Of a stretch of DNA of 46,463 nucleotides, positions 25,122 to 33,210 are shown piece after piece. Source of the DNA: Collinsella sp. (GTDB lineage Bacteria; Actinomycetota; Coriobacteriia; Coriobacteriales; Coriobacteriaceae); assembly GCA_019414445.1 (NCBI GenBank), contig DXMA01000018.1, forward strand, positions 1-46,463, in the 5' to 3' direction. The notes beneath the pieces were generated by a model, which was not told where the DNA came from, ran no database searches, and worked only from the letters and a program-made list of their open reading frames with translations. Position 1 is the stretch's first letter. Every line of letters starts with the position of its first letter. A program made the position numbers and the translations under genes.

Positions 25122-26042
25122 GTGGCAACTCAGAAATTCACCGGCGTTATCCCTCCCGTCGTTGTTCCCGATACCGAAGATCACCAGCTCGATGTTGCCT
25201 CCTTTGAGCGCAGCATCAACCGCATGATCGATGCCGGCGTCGATGGCCTGTTCTTCTTGGGCTCTTCGGGTGAGGTCGTTTTCTCCACCGACGAGCGTCG
25301 TCGCCAGATCATCGCCGAGGCCGTCCGCATCGTCGACCACCGCGTGCCTGTTCTGGTCGGCATCATCGATACCGAGACCGAGCGCATGATTGAGCACGGC
25401 AAGGTCGCTCAGGAGCTGGGCGCCGATGCCCTCGTCGCCACCTGCCCGTTCTATGCCCTGCAGGGCATGACCGAGGTCGAGGAGCACTTCCGCATCCTGC
25501 ACGAGGAGCTTGACCTGCCCATCTTTGCCTATGACATTCCCGTCTGCGTTCACACCAAGCTCCCCTGGAAGCTCCTTGCCAAGCTCGGCGCCGAGGGCGT
25601 CCTTGCTGGCGTCAAGGATTCCTCGGGTGATGACATCTCGTTCCGCTACCTCGTTCAGGAGAACGAGAAGAACGGCCATCCGATGAGCATCCTCACCGGC
25701 CACGAGGTTGTTGTCGACGGCGCTTACCTCGGTGGCGCCGACGGCTCTGTCCCGGGTCTCGCCAACGTTGAGCCCGAGGGCTACGTTCGTCAGTGGAAGG
25801 CCGCTCAGGCTGGTGACTGGGCTACCGTCAAGGCCGAGCAGGATCGCCTCAATGAGATTTCGCACATCTGGGATGTCACCTCGGGCGTCCAGGGCTATGC
25901 CGGTGGCGTCGGCGCCTTCAAGACCGCTATGAACCTCATGGGTATCTTCGACAGCCCGACCATGCCGCGCCCGGTGAAGGCCATGACCGGCGAGAACGTC
26001 GAGGCTATTAGGAAGGTCCTCCAGGACAACGGCCTCCTGTAA
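25122..26042 (+). CDS. nanA: NanA-like aldolase of the DapA superfamily
   Basis: Probable N-acetylneuraminate lyase, splitting sialic acid into ManNAc and pyruvate through a Schiff base. The 306-residue TIM barrel shows the superfamily landmarks: GSSGEVVFSTDERR (pyruvate-binding GS/TGE), the Tyr of FAYDIP, and the Schiff-base Lys in GVKDSSGD. These alone do not separate NanA from dihydrodipicolinate synthase or KDG aldolase, and the sequence is not close to the E. coli NanA pattern. The call rests on the neighbours: a ROK kinase and nanE follow. The start is GTG at 25122 with AAGGAG seven bases upstream. The longer frame from 25038 overlaps the previous gene and is not used. Confidence 0.75.
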   Translation: MATQKFTGVIPPVVVPDTEDHQLDVASFERSINRMIDAGVDGLFFLGSSGEVVFSTDERRRQIIAEAVRIVDHRVPVLVGIIDTETERMIEHGKVAQELGADALVATCPFYALQGMTEVEEHFRILHEELDLPIFAYDIPVCVHTKLPWKLLAKLGAEGVLAGVKDSSGDDISFRYLVQENEKNGHPMSILTGHEVVVDGAYLGGADGSVPGLANVEPEGYVRQWKAAQAGDWATVKAEQDRLNEISHIWDVTSGVQGYAGGVGAFKTAMNLMGIFDSPTMPRPVKAMTGENVEAIRKVLQDNGLL

Positions 26043-26074
26043 AGCTTTCCCAGGCATCCGACCTCGCCGTTCAA

Positions 26075-26117
26075 CCGTGTGGCCATGACCCATTCGGTCA
26101 ATGGCCACACGGTTTCT
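26075..26117 (+). terminator. Long hairpin terminator after the aldolase
   Basis: A 13-bp perfect stem (ACCGTGTGGCCAT 26075-26087, ATGGCCACACGGT 26102-26114), extended inside by GACC/GGTC past a bulge, is followed by TTTC. It probably ends part of the transcripts before the kinase gene. I found no convincing promoter in 26118-26214. Confidence 0.75.
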
Positions 26118-26214
26118 CGGCGATCTTGGGCACCTGGATAACCTTTACTGCGCTGTGACGGCTAGCCTGACGGCGCATTTCCTGTAGTTGTTTTTATCTC
26201 CGAAGGAGAGCGAC

Positions 26215-27180
26215 ATGGAGAACAAGTACGTCTGCTCTGTCGATATCGGCGGAACTAAGATTGCGACTGCCATCATGGAGTACCCGGCTGACGGTAGTGT
26301 GCCCCATCCCGTTTTTGAGGCCGAGGTTCCCACGGAGGCCCAAGAGGGCGGCGAGGCCGTCTTCCAGCGTATTGAGGCGTCCATCAAGGCTGCTCTCGAG
26401 GCGAATCCCGATGTCGAGGTCCTTGGCGTCGGTATCGGTGCCGCCGGCGTCGTCGATCCCAAGACGGGCGCCATCGCGTATGCCAATGAGATCATGCCCG
26501 GCTGGTCCGGCGTTCAGTTGGGGCCGCGTCTGCGTGAGGATCTCGGTCTTCCCGTTGCCGTTGTAGGCGACGTGCAGGCTCATGCTCTGGGCGAGGCCCA
26601 CTGGGGCGTCGGCAAGGGCAAGTTCTCCGTCTTGTGCCTGGGCATCGGTACGGGCATTGGCGGCGCATATGTCGAGAACGGCCGCGTGATGCAGGGCTTC
26701 CATGGTGCTGCTGGCCATATGGGCCACATCGAGTGCTCGGCTGCCGCCGGCATTCCCTGCGCCTGCGGGCGTTCCGGCCATCTTGAGTCTGTCGCTTCGG
26801 GCACTTCCATTGGTCGTATGTACGATGAGCGCTTTGGCCGCGTCGACCCCAGCCGTCCTTCGGTCGGTCGCGATGTGAACGACCTGTGCCGCGCGGGCGA
26901 CGCAAAGGCAACCGAGGTCATCCACGACGCCGGCTTTGCGCTGGGCGCCAGCTTGGGCTCGCTCGCTAACATCCTGGACCCTGAGGTCATCGTGCTTTCG
27001 GGCGGCGTGATTCACCAAGGTCCCGATTGGCGTTCGCAGACGTGGAAGGATTCGGTGCACGAGGGCTATGCCAGCCAGGCGCTCGATCCGCTTCAGGACA
27101 CGCCGATCCTCATCGGTTCTCTGGAGGGCGATGCTCCGCTCATCGGTGCCGCTGAGCATCTTCTTGCCTCGTTGAAGTAA
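26215..27180 (+). CDS. nanK: ROK-family sugar kinase, probable ManNAc kinase
   Basis: Predicted ATP-dependent kinase of N-acetylmannosamine (NanK role), although glucokinases of the ROK family look alike. The 321 residues begin with the phosphate-binding loop DIGGTKIATAI. The catalytic Asp is probably in VVGDVQAHALGEAHWG. The sugar and zinc motif GFHGAAGHMGH is followed by CACGRSGHLES. Canonical ROK proteins have CxCGxxGC, so the last zinc Cys is His here. GAAGGAGAGCGAC precedes the ATG at 26215. Position between nanA and nanE supports the ManNAc assignment. The substrate itself cannot be read from the sequence. Confidence 0.82.
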   Translation: MENKYVCSVDIGGTKIATAIMEYPADGSVPHPVFEAEVPTEAQEGGEAVFQRIEASIKAALEANPDVEVLGVGIGAAGVVDPKTGAIAYANEIMPGWSGVQLGPRLREDLGLPVAVVGDVQAHALGEAHWGVGKGKFSVLCLGIGTGIGGAYVENGRVMQGFHGAAGHMGHIECSAAAGIPCACGRSGHLESVASGTSIGRMYDERFGRVDPSRPSVGRDVNDLCRAGDAKATEVIHDAGFALGASLGSLANILDPEVIVLSGGVIHQGPDWRSQTWKDSVHEGYASQALDPLQDTPILIGSLEGDAPLIGAAEHLLASLK

Positions 27181-27196
27181 ACGTATCTGCTGTAGG

Positions 27197-27227
27197 AGCC
27201 TCCCGAGACAACACGCCTCGGGAGGCT
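27197..27227 (+). terminator. Hairpin between kinase and nanE
   Basis: An 11-bp perfect stem (AGCCTCCCGAG 27197-27207, CTCGGGAGGCT 27217-27227) with a 9-nt loop and a weak GTTCTG tail. It ends 23 bp before the nanE ATG, so it probably attenuates or stabilises rather than fully terminates. Confidence 0.65.
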
Positions 27228-27250
27228 GTTCTGAGAAAGGTTGCAGCCTT

Positions 27251-27937
27251 ATGACCGTCGATCCTTTGATTCAATCCCTGAAGGGCAAGCTCGTCGTGAG
27301 CGTTCAGGCGTATATGGGCGAGCCGCTTCGTACGCCCGAGACCATGGCTCAAATGTCTCGCGCTTGCGAGCTTGGCGGCGCCGCCGCCATTCGCTGTCAG
27401 GGCCTTGCCGACATTGCCGCTATTAAGGGTCGCTGTGAGGTTCCCGTCATCGGCCTGTGGAAGGATGGACACGAGGGCGTTTACATCACGCCGACGCTGC
27501 GTCACGCTCGCGCCTGCGTTGCTGCCGGTGCCGATATCGTGGCGATCGACGCCACCGATCGTCCGCGTCCCGATGGCAAGACCGTCGAGGATACCTTCCG
27601 CCCGCTGCACGAGGAGGGCGTGCTCCTGATGGCGGATTGTGCCACCATCGAGGACATTCGCCGTGCGGTTGATATGGGCTTTGACCTGGTATCCACCACG
27701 CTTTCTCACGGCGTCGCCGCCATCGACTGCACCATGGCCGATGGCCCCGACCTGCCACTCCTGCGTCAGGCGACCGAGGAATTCCCCGGTCTTCCCATCA
27801 TCTGCGAGGGCCGCGTGCACACGCCCGAGGAGGCTCGCGCTGCGATCGATGCTGGCGCCTGGGCCGTTGTCGTCGGCACCGCCATCACGCACCCCACGAG
27901 TATTACGAGTTGGTTCAAGGCTGCGCTTGAGGCGTAA
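27251..27937 (+). CDS. nanE: N-acetylmannosamine-6-phosphate 2-epimerase
   Basis: Converts ManNAc-6-P to GlcNAc-6-P, the last dedicated step before the Nag pathway. The 228-residue TIM barrel fits NanE in length. Visible family features are LVVSVQA, AAAIRCQGLADI, a catalytic-region Lys in VIGLWKDGHEG, ITPTLRHARACVAAGADIVAIDAT and the closing phosphate loop ICEGRVHTPEEA with VVVGTAITHP. GAGAAAGG lies upstream of the ATG at 27251. It is the last gene of the nan locus, and a strong terminator follows 52 bp later. nagA and nagB, needed to reach fructose-6-P, are not in this window. Confidence 0.95.
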   Translation: MTVDPLIQSLKGKLVVSVQAYMGEPLRTPETMAQMSRACELGGAAAIRCQGLADIAAIKGRCEVPVIGLWKDGHEGVYITPTLRHARACVAAGADIVAIDATDRPRPDGKTVEDTFRPLHEEGVLLMADCATIEDIRRAVDMGFDLVSTTLSHGVAAIDCTMADGPDLPLLRQATEEFPGLPIICEGRVHTPEEARAAIDAGAWAVVVGTAITHPTSITSWFKAALEA

Positions 27938-27964
27938 GACAGGCCTCGTATCCGCTCGGGGCGG

Positions 27965-27970
27965 TATACT
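27965..27970 (+). promoter_or_regulatory. Possible -10 box for rapZ-whiA
   Basis: TATACT, 5/6 to consensus, 19 bp before the terminator hairpin. No convincing -35 (GGCCTC at 17 bp). If real, transcription would start close to 27977 and the leader would contain the terminator. Confidence 0.35.
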
Positions 27971-27988
27971 CAATATAGGCAATTGACC

Positions 27989-28026
27989 GCGCGGGATCCG
28001 GGTTGCTGGGTCCCGCGCTTGTTTTT
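27989..28026 (+). terminator. Strong terminator in the nanE-rapZ gap
   Basis: An 11-bp stem with one G-T wobble (GCGCGGGATCC 27989-27999, GGGTCCCGCGC 28008-28018) is followed by TTGTTTTT. The rapZ ribosome site starts only three bases after the T run. It ends the nan transcript, and any rapZ promoter upstream of it would have to read through. Confidence 0.88.
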
Positions 28027-28038
28027 GGGAGGCAGCAC

Positions 28039-28959
28039 ATGCAAAAGGGAGATGCCATGGATGCGGCGGAGCGCTCGGAGCGCATCCCCGATATCGTCAT
28101 CATCACCGGAATGTCCGGATCGGGCCGCACACAGGCCATGCACGTGTTCGAGGACATGGGCTATTTTTGCATTGATAACCTACCTCCGCGTCTCATCGCC
28201 CAGCTTGCCGAGCTCGTCGGCATCAATACGGGCGTGGGCAGGCATCTCGCCGTCACCTGCGATTTGCGTAGCCAGGGACTGTTTGACGAGTTGCTCGATG
28301 CGGTCGCCGCGCTCGAAGAGCGCGAGATGAGCTGCGACATCGTGTTCCTGGAGGCTTCTGACGAGGTGCTGATTCGTCGCTACAGCGAAAATCGCCGCCG
28401 TCATCCCATTGCCAAGCCGGGGGAGACTACGGCCGATGCCATTCAGCGCGAGCGCCTTCAGCTGCAGGGCGTGCGCGATCGAGCCGATATGATTATCGAC
28501 ACGAGCCGCCTGCGCACCTCTGCCCTGCGCAACAAATTGCGCATGGCGTTCTCCGAGTTGTCCGACCAGCAGCTCATGGACGTTCACGTGTTCTCGTTTG
28601 GCTTTAAGCACGGTATGCCCGTCGAGGCGGACATTATGATCGACGTTCGCTTCCTGCCCAATCCGTTTTACGATCCCGAGATGCGTACCATGACCGGTCT
28701 CGATAAGAAAGTCTCCGACTTTGTTCTGGACCATCCCAAGACCCAGGAGTTCTGGAAGGCCTGGACGCAGCTGCTCGATACGGTGATGCCGGGCTATATC
28801 GCGGAGGGTAAGCCGCAGCTTTCTATCGCCATCGGCTGCACGGGCGGACAGCACCGTAGCGTCGCCATTGCCGAGGCCACGGCCCGTTACCTGGAAGGCG
28901 CCCAGTATCACGTGAGCATCTCCCACCGCGACCTGTCGCGCGCCAACACGAAGGCATAG
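28039..28959 (+). CDS. rapZ: RapZ/YvcJ RNase adapter, nucleotide-binding protein
   Basis: P-loop protein of the RapZ/YvcJ family. In E. coli RapZ controls glucosamine-6-P synthase by directing RNase E to the GlmZ RNA. In Gram-positives the role is less clear. The 306-residue protein has the modified Walker A GMSGSGRTQA, in which Arg replaces the usual Lys (a change I believe is common in actinobacteria), then FEDMGYFCIDNLPP. The C-terminal domain includes GCTGGQHRSV, a family hallmark for ligand binding. Two starts are possible: ATG 28039 behind GGGAGG, or ATG 28057 behind AAGGGAG. A role in amino-sugar homeostasis would suit a neighbour of nanE, but that link is speculative. Confidence 0.92.
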   Translation: MQKGDAMDAAERSERIPDIVIITGMSGSGRTQAMHVFEDMGYFCIDNLPPRLIAQLAELVGINTGVGRHLAVTCDLRSQGLFDELLDAVAALEEREMSCDIVFLEASDEVLIRRYSENRRRHPIAKPGETTADAIQRERLQLQGVRDRADMIIDTSRLRTSALRNKLRMAFSELSDQQLMDVHVFSFGFKHGMPVEADIMIDVRFLPNPFYDPEMRTMTGLDKKVSDFVLDHPKTQEFWKAWTQLLDTVMPGYIAEGKPQLSIAIGCTGGQHRSVAIAEATARYLEGAQYHVSISHRDLSRANTKA

Positions 28960-28965
28960 GCCTGC

Positions 28966-29895
28966 ATGTCGTTTACCGCTGAGGTGCGCGACGAGCTTGC
29001 GCGCTGCGAACCCGAATGTGAATACTGCGATTTGTCGACGCTTGCCGCCCTGACGCGTGTGAGCGGTACGCTTTCGTTGGCCGGCTCCGGGCGGTATCGT
29101 TTGACGGTCGCGACCGAGACGGGCGCCGTCGCGCGCACGATGATCACACTGACGCATCGCATCCTTAAGCTCAAAACGGAGTTCACCGTCCGTAAATCTG
29201 TATTGCATAAGGTTCGAAACTACCTCATCACCTTGCCCGATCAACCCGACCTGGACAAGGCTCTGGTGCTGCTGGGCATTCTCGACCGCAGGGGAGGGCT
29301 CGTCGCCGGTGTTCCCCGGCACATCGTTGCCCGTCCCTGCTGCAGGCTTGCCTACATCCGCGGCGCGCTCATCGCGGGCGGTTTCGTGGCCGATCCCCGC
29401 GGCGACTTTCATTTGGAGATCGCGGTGCAGGGCGAGCAATATGCCAAGGGGCTTTGCGATCTGTTGGAGCAGATTGGGGTCCATGCTCGTGTTAATGCGC
29501 GGCGGGGGTCATATGCCGTGTACATTAAGAGCGCCGAGGAAATCGAGCATCTATTAAAGCTGATTGGTGCCAAGCGCAGCGTTGCCGAGATTGAGGAGGC
29601 GCGCGCGGTCAAGTTGGTTAAGAACGATGTGAACCGTCGCGTGAACGCCGAGCTCGCCAACCAGACCAGAAGCGCCGGTGCTGCCCAGCATCAGCTTGCG
29701 CTTATCGATGAGCTCGAGCAGCGAGGCCTTCGCGATGCGCTTCCAGATGCCTTGGCGGTCTTTTGCGACCTGCGCGAGCGCTATCCCGATCTTTCGCTGC
29801 GTGATTTAGGGGAGATGGCTGACCCTCCCTTGTCGAAGTCGGCCCTCTACCATCGTGTTTTACGGCTTGAAAAGCTCATTGAAGCAAACAGGTAG
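28966..29895 (+). CDS. whiA: WhiA DNA-binding regulator
   Basis: Conserved Gram-positive and actinobacterial regulator of cell division and, in Streptomyces, sporulation with WhiB. The 309-residue protein has a LAGLIDADG-like N-terminal domain without nuclease activity (RVSGTLSLAGSGRY early, then CCRLAYIRGALIAGGFVADP) and a C-terminal helix-turn-helix (LSLRDLGEMADPPLSKSALYHRVLRL) that binds DNA. Both parts are complete. It starts 6 bp after rapZ, so the two share a transcript. In many Firmicutes and Actinobacteria yvcK lies between rapZ and whiA, and it is missing here. Confidence 0.95.
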   Translation: MSFTAEVRDELARCEPECEYCDLSTLAALTRVSGTLSLAGSGRYRLTVATETGAVARTMITLTHRILKLKTEFTVRKSVLHKVRNYLITLPDQPDLDKALVLLGILDRRGGLVAGVPRHIVARPCCRLAYIRGALIAGGFVADPRGDFHLEIAVQGEQYAKGLCDLLEQIGVHARVNARRGSYAVYIKSAEEIEHLLKLIGAKRSVAEIEEARAVKLVKNDVNRRVNAELANQTRSAGAAQHQLALIDELEQRGLRDALPDALAVFCDLRERYPDLSLRDLGEMADPPLSKSALYHRVLRLEKLIEANR

Positions 29896-29940
29896 TTTAT
29901 AGTATCGACTTATATACGGATTTAGCTGCTATTTTATTCT

Positions 29941-29954
29941 TTAAAACGTTTTAA
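29941..29954. promoter_or_regulatory. Perfect 14-bp palindrome before gap, candidate operator
   Basis: TTAAAACGTTTTAA is perfectly symmetric around a central CG, like LacI-family or CcpA cre sites. It lies 33 bp upstream of the proposed gap -35 in an AT-rich stretch. The core 10-mer recurs at 17304 before the nan locus. Confidence 0.5.
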
Positions 29955-29986
29955 CGTAAATTTGATTTTCAATTTCGACTATTCTC

Positions 29987-30016
29987 GTGAAATTCAAGTC
30001 AAAAAAAAGGTATATT
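29987..30016 (+). promoter_or_regulatory. Candidate gap promoter
   Basis: GTGAAA at 29987-29992 and TATATT at 30011-30016, spaced 18 bp, inside an A-rich stretch and 73 bp before the gap ATG. Confidence 0.5.
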
Positions 30017-30088
30017 AGGCGAGTGGTTAGTTTGTGGGCCTCAACGGCGGGCGCTGTAGCTTGCGGGGGCCTTACGAAAGGAGACACA

Positions 30089-31114
30089 ATGGCAGTAAAG
30101 GTTGCTATTAACGGCTTCGGTCGCATCGGTCGTCTGGCCTTCCGTCAGATGTTCGGTCATGAGGGCTCCGAGATTGTCGCTATCAACGACCTCACCTCTC
30201 CCGACATGCTCGCTTACCTGCTGAAGTACGACTCCACGCAGGGCAACTACGCTCGCGATCACGAGGTCGTTGCTGGCGAGGATTCCATCACCGTTGACGG
30301 CAAGGAGATCAAGATCTACAAGGAGGCCGACGCCAACAACCTGCCTTGGGGCGACCTCGACGTCGACGTCGTTCTCGAGTGCACCGGCTTCTACACCAGC
30401 AAGGCTAAGGCTCAGGCCCACATCAACGCTGGCGCCAAGAAGGTCGTCATCTCCGCTCCGGCCGGCAGCGATCTGCCCACCATCGTGTACAACGTCAACC
30501 ACGAGACGCTGACCGCTGAGGACAACATCATCTCCGCTGCTTCCTGCACCACCAACTGCCTCGCCCCGATGGCCAAGGGTCTGAACGACTTCGCTCCCAT
30601 CGTGTCCGGCATCATGACCACCATTCACGCCTGGACCGGCGACCAGATGCCGCTCGACGGCCCGCAGCGCAAGGGCAACAAGCGTCGTAGCCGCGCCTGC
30701 GCCGTCAACATCGTCCCCAACACCACCGGTGCTGCCAAGGCTATCGGCCTGGTTCTCCCCGAGCTCAACGGTAAGCTCATCGGTGCCGCCCAGCGCGTCC
30801 CGACGCCGACCGGCTCCATCACCAACCTCTACGCTGTTGTTGACAAGAAGGTCACCGTCGACGAGGTCAACGCCGCTATGAAGGCCTACGCTTCCACCAT
30901 CTCCGAGACCTTCGGTTACAACGAGGACGACATCGTCTCCACCGACATCATCGGCGAGACCCACGGCTCCATCTTCGACGCCACTCAGACCATGTGCTCT
31001 GACCTCGGCAACGGCCAGACCCTCGTTCAGGTCACCTCTTGGTACGACAACGAGAACTCCTACACCTCTCAGATGGTCCGCACCATCAAGTACTTCGAGA
31101 AGTTCGTTGCTTAA
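30089..31114 (+). CDS. gap: Glyceraldehyde-3-phosphate dehydrogenase
   Basis: Glycolytic NAD-dependent oxidation and phosphorylation of glyceraldehyde-3-P to 1,3-bisphosphoglycerate. The 341-residue protein has the NAD-binding INGFGRIGRLAF at the N-terminus, the catalytic Cys in SCTTNCLAP, and the C-terminal SWYDNENSYTSQMV. GAAAGGAGA precedes the ATG at 30089. Codons are strongly biased to a few C-ending triplets, as expected for a highly expressed gene. It has its own promoter candidate and terminator, so it may be expressed partly apart from pgk. Confidence 0.98.
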   Translation: MAVKVAINGFGRIGRLAFRQMFGHEGSEIVAINDLTSPDMLAYLLKYDSTQGNYARDHEVVAGEDSITVDGKEIKIYKEADANNLPWGDLDVDVVLECTGFYTSKAKAQAHINAGAKKVVISAPAGSDLPTIVYNVNHETLTAEDNIISAASCTTNCLAPMAKGLNDFAPIVSGIMTTIHAWTGDQMPLDGPQRKGNKRRSRACAVNIVPNTTGAAKAIGLVLPELNGKLIGAAQRVPTPTGSITNLYAVVDKKVTVDEVNAAMKAYASTISETFGYNEDDIVSTDIIGETHGSIFDATQTMCSDLGNGQTLVQVTSWYDNENSYTSQMVRTIKYFEKFVA

Positions 31115-31153
31115 TTTAGCTTTTAGCGAATAGCTCGTTGAGCGTCTAAAGAA

Positions 31154-31198
31154 GGGCGCGGCCTTATAGGGCTTACACCCTAGGGTCGCGCCCTTTTT
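31154..31198 (+). terminator. Terminator after gap
   Basis: A 13-bp stem with two G-T wobbles (31154-31166 with 31181-31193), starting GGGCGCG/CGCGCCC, with an internal AGGG/CCCT pairing in the loop and TTTTT after it. Confidence 0.88.
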
Positions 31199-31254
31199 AT
31201 AGGAAATCGTCTGCCGTAATGGGAGGCAGACACGTACGAAAGGTAGAAGCAAAC

Positions 31255-32445
31255 ATGGCCTTTACCAAGAAGACCGTCCGCGACATCGATGTCGACGGCA
31301 AGCGCGTTCTCGTCCGCGTTGACTTTAACGTGCCTATCAAGGATGGCGTCGTTGGCGACACCACCCGTATCAAGGCTGCCCTGCCCACCATCAACTATCT
31401 CGTTGAGCACAATGCTCGCGTCATCCTCATGAGCCACCTCGGCCGTCCCGATGGCACCGGCTTCCAGCCCGAGCTGTCCCTCGAGCCCGTCGCCAAGAAG
31501 CTCGCTGAGCTCTCTGGTCTCGACGTTGCCTTTGTCGCCGACACCTACGGCGAGAAGGCTGCTGAGGCTGTCGCCGCCGTCGAGCCGGGCAAGGTCCTCG
31601 TTCTCGAGAACGTCCGTTTCGACAAGCGTGAGAAGAAGAACGATCCCGAGATCGCCAAGAAGCTCGCTTCCTATGGTGACGTCTTCGTTCTCGATGCTTT
31701 CGGTACCGCTCACCGCGCCCAGGGTTCCGTCGTGGGTCCCGCCGCTTACCTGCCTGCCGTCGCCGGCTTCCTGCTCGAGAAGGAGGTCGACACGCTGACC
31801 GGCATCTTCGCCGAGCCCGAGCGCCCCTTCGTCGCTATCGTCGGCGGTTCCAAGGTTTCCTCCAAGATCGGCGTTCTCGATCACCTCATCGACTCCGCTG
31901 ACACCCTGATCATCGGTGGCGGCATGGCCTACACCTTCTTCCTGGCTCAGGGCCTGACCGTCGGTCAGTCCCTCAAGGAAGAGGACTGGGTCGAGCGCGC
32001 CGGCGAGATGCTCAAGAAGGCCGAGGAAAAGGGCGTCAAGATCCTGCTCCCCATCGACAACCGCGTTGCCGATCACTTTGGCGAGGACGCTGTCCCCGAG
32101 GTTGTCGCTTCCGACGCTATCCCCGACGATCGTGAGGGCATGGACATCGGCCCCAAGACCGAGGAGCTCTACGCCGAGGCCGTCAAGGGCGCCAAGACCG
32201 TGTTCTGGAACGGCCCCATGGGCGTCTTCGAGTTCGACAACTTCGCTCACGGCACCCAGGCTATCGCCGAGGCCGTCGCCGAGGCCGACTGCACCTCGAT
32301 CATCGGCGGTGGTGACTCTGTCGCGGCTGTCAACAAGTTCAACCTGGCCGACAAGATGAGCTGGATCTCCACCGGTGGTGGCGCTTCCATGGAGCTCGTC
32401 GAGGGTAAGGCCCTGCCCGGAGTGGAGGCGCTTCTCGATGCCTAA
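31255..32445 (+). CDS. pgk: Phosphoglycerate kinase
   Basis: Transfers the acyl phosphate of 1,3-bisphosphoglycerate to ADP. The 396-residue protein fits the family. Landmarks are the substrate-binding VLVRVDFNVP near residue 20, the MSHLGRP block, DAFGTAHRAQGSV, the GGSKVSSKI loop, and the nucleotide-binding GGGDSVAAV near the C-terminus. GAAAGGTAG precedes the ATG at 31255. Its last 8 nt overlap the tpiA start (ATGCCTAA), so the two are coupled. Codon use is strongly biased like gap. Confidence 0.98.
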   Translation: MAFTKKTVRDIDVDGKRVLVRVDFNVPIKDGVVGDTTRIKAALPTINYLVEHNARVILMSHLGRPDGTGFQPELSLEPVAKKLAELSGLDVAFVADTYGEKAAEAVAAVEPGKVLVLENVRFDKREKKNDPEIAKKLASYGDVFVLDAFGTAHRAQGSVVGPAAYLPAVAGFLLEKEVDTLTGIFAEPERPFVAIVGGSKVSSKIGVLDHLIDSADTLIIGGGMAYTFFLAQGLTVGQSLKEEDWVERAGEMLKKAEEKGVKILLPIDNRVADHFGEDAVPEVVASDAIPDDREGMDIGPKTEELYAEAVKGAKTVFWNGPMGVFEFDNFAHGTQAIAEAVAEADCTSIIGGGDSVAAVNKFNLADKMSWISTGGGASMELVEGKALPGVEALLDA

Positions 32446-33205
32446 TCGCACCCTTCTTATCGCTGGTAACTGGAAGATGAACAACGACGTCGCCGAGGCC
32501 GCCAAGCTCGCCGACGAGCTGGCTCAGGCTCTGCCCGAGGTTCCGGCTGGCGTCGAGGTGCTCGTCTGCCCTCCGACCATTGACATCACCACGGTTCATG
32601 ACCGCATTCAGGCTGCCCCCATCGCCCTCGGTGCACAGAACGTGTACTGGGAGGCCAAGGGTGCCTTCACCGGTGAGTCCTCTTGCGACATGCTCAAGTC
32701 CGCTGGCTGCACCTACTGCATCATCGGTCACTCCGAGCGTCGCGACTACTTCCATGAGACCGACGAGGACCAGAACAAGAAGGCCAAGGCCCTCGTTGCC
32801 GCCGGTCTTGTTCCCGTCTTCTGCTGTGGCGAGTCCCTCGAGGTCCGCGAGGCTGGCACCTATGTCGAGCACGTCGTGAACCAGGTCAAGGCCGGTCTCG
32901 AGGGTCTCGAGATCACTTGCCCCAAGCAGGTCGTTATCGCCTACGAGCCCATCTGGGCTATCGGCACCGGCAAGACCGCTACTGCCGAGGACGCTCAGGA
33001 GGTCTGCGGCGCTATCCGCGAGACCCTCAAGGAGATGTTCGGCGAGGAGCTCGCCAACGGCATCCGCGTTCTCTACGGCGGTTCCGCGAAGCCCGGCAAC
33101 ATCGCCGAGCTCGTCGCCAAGCCCGACGTTGACGGCGCCCTCGTGGGCGGCGCTTCGCTCAAGGCTGCCGACTTCGCCTCTATGGTCGTTAAGGCAGGCG
33201 AGTAG
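32438..33205 (+). CDS. tpiA: Triosephosphate isomerase
   Basis: Interconverts dihydroxyacetone phosphate and glyceraldehyde-3-P. The 255-residue TIM barrel has the N-terminal GNWKMN with the active-site Lys, the electrophile His in IIGHSERRDYF, the catalytic Glu in AYEPIWAIGTGKTAT, and the phosphate loop YGGSAKPGN. The frame is open upstream to 32375, inside pgk, but ATG 32438 gives the correct N-terminus. It overlaps pgk by 8 nt and is followed 5 bp later by gpmI. Confidence 0.98.
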   Translation: MPNRTLLIAGNWKMNNDVAEAAKLADELAQALPEVPAGVEVLVCPPTIDITTVHDRIQAAPIALGAQNVYWEAKGAFTGESSCDMLKSAGCTYCIIGHSERRDYFHETDEDQNKKAKALVAAGLVPVFCCGESLEVREAGTYVEHVVNQVKAGLEGLEITCPKQVVIAYEPIWAIGTGKTATAEDAQEVCGAIRETLKEMFGEELANGIRVLYGGSAKPGNIAELVAKPDVDGALVGGASLKAADFASMVVKAGE

Positions 33206-33210
33206 GACAT

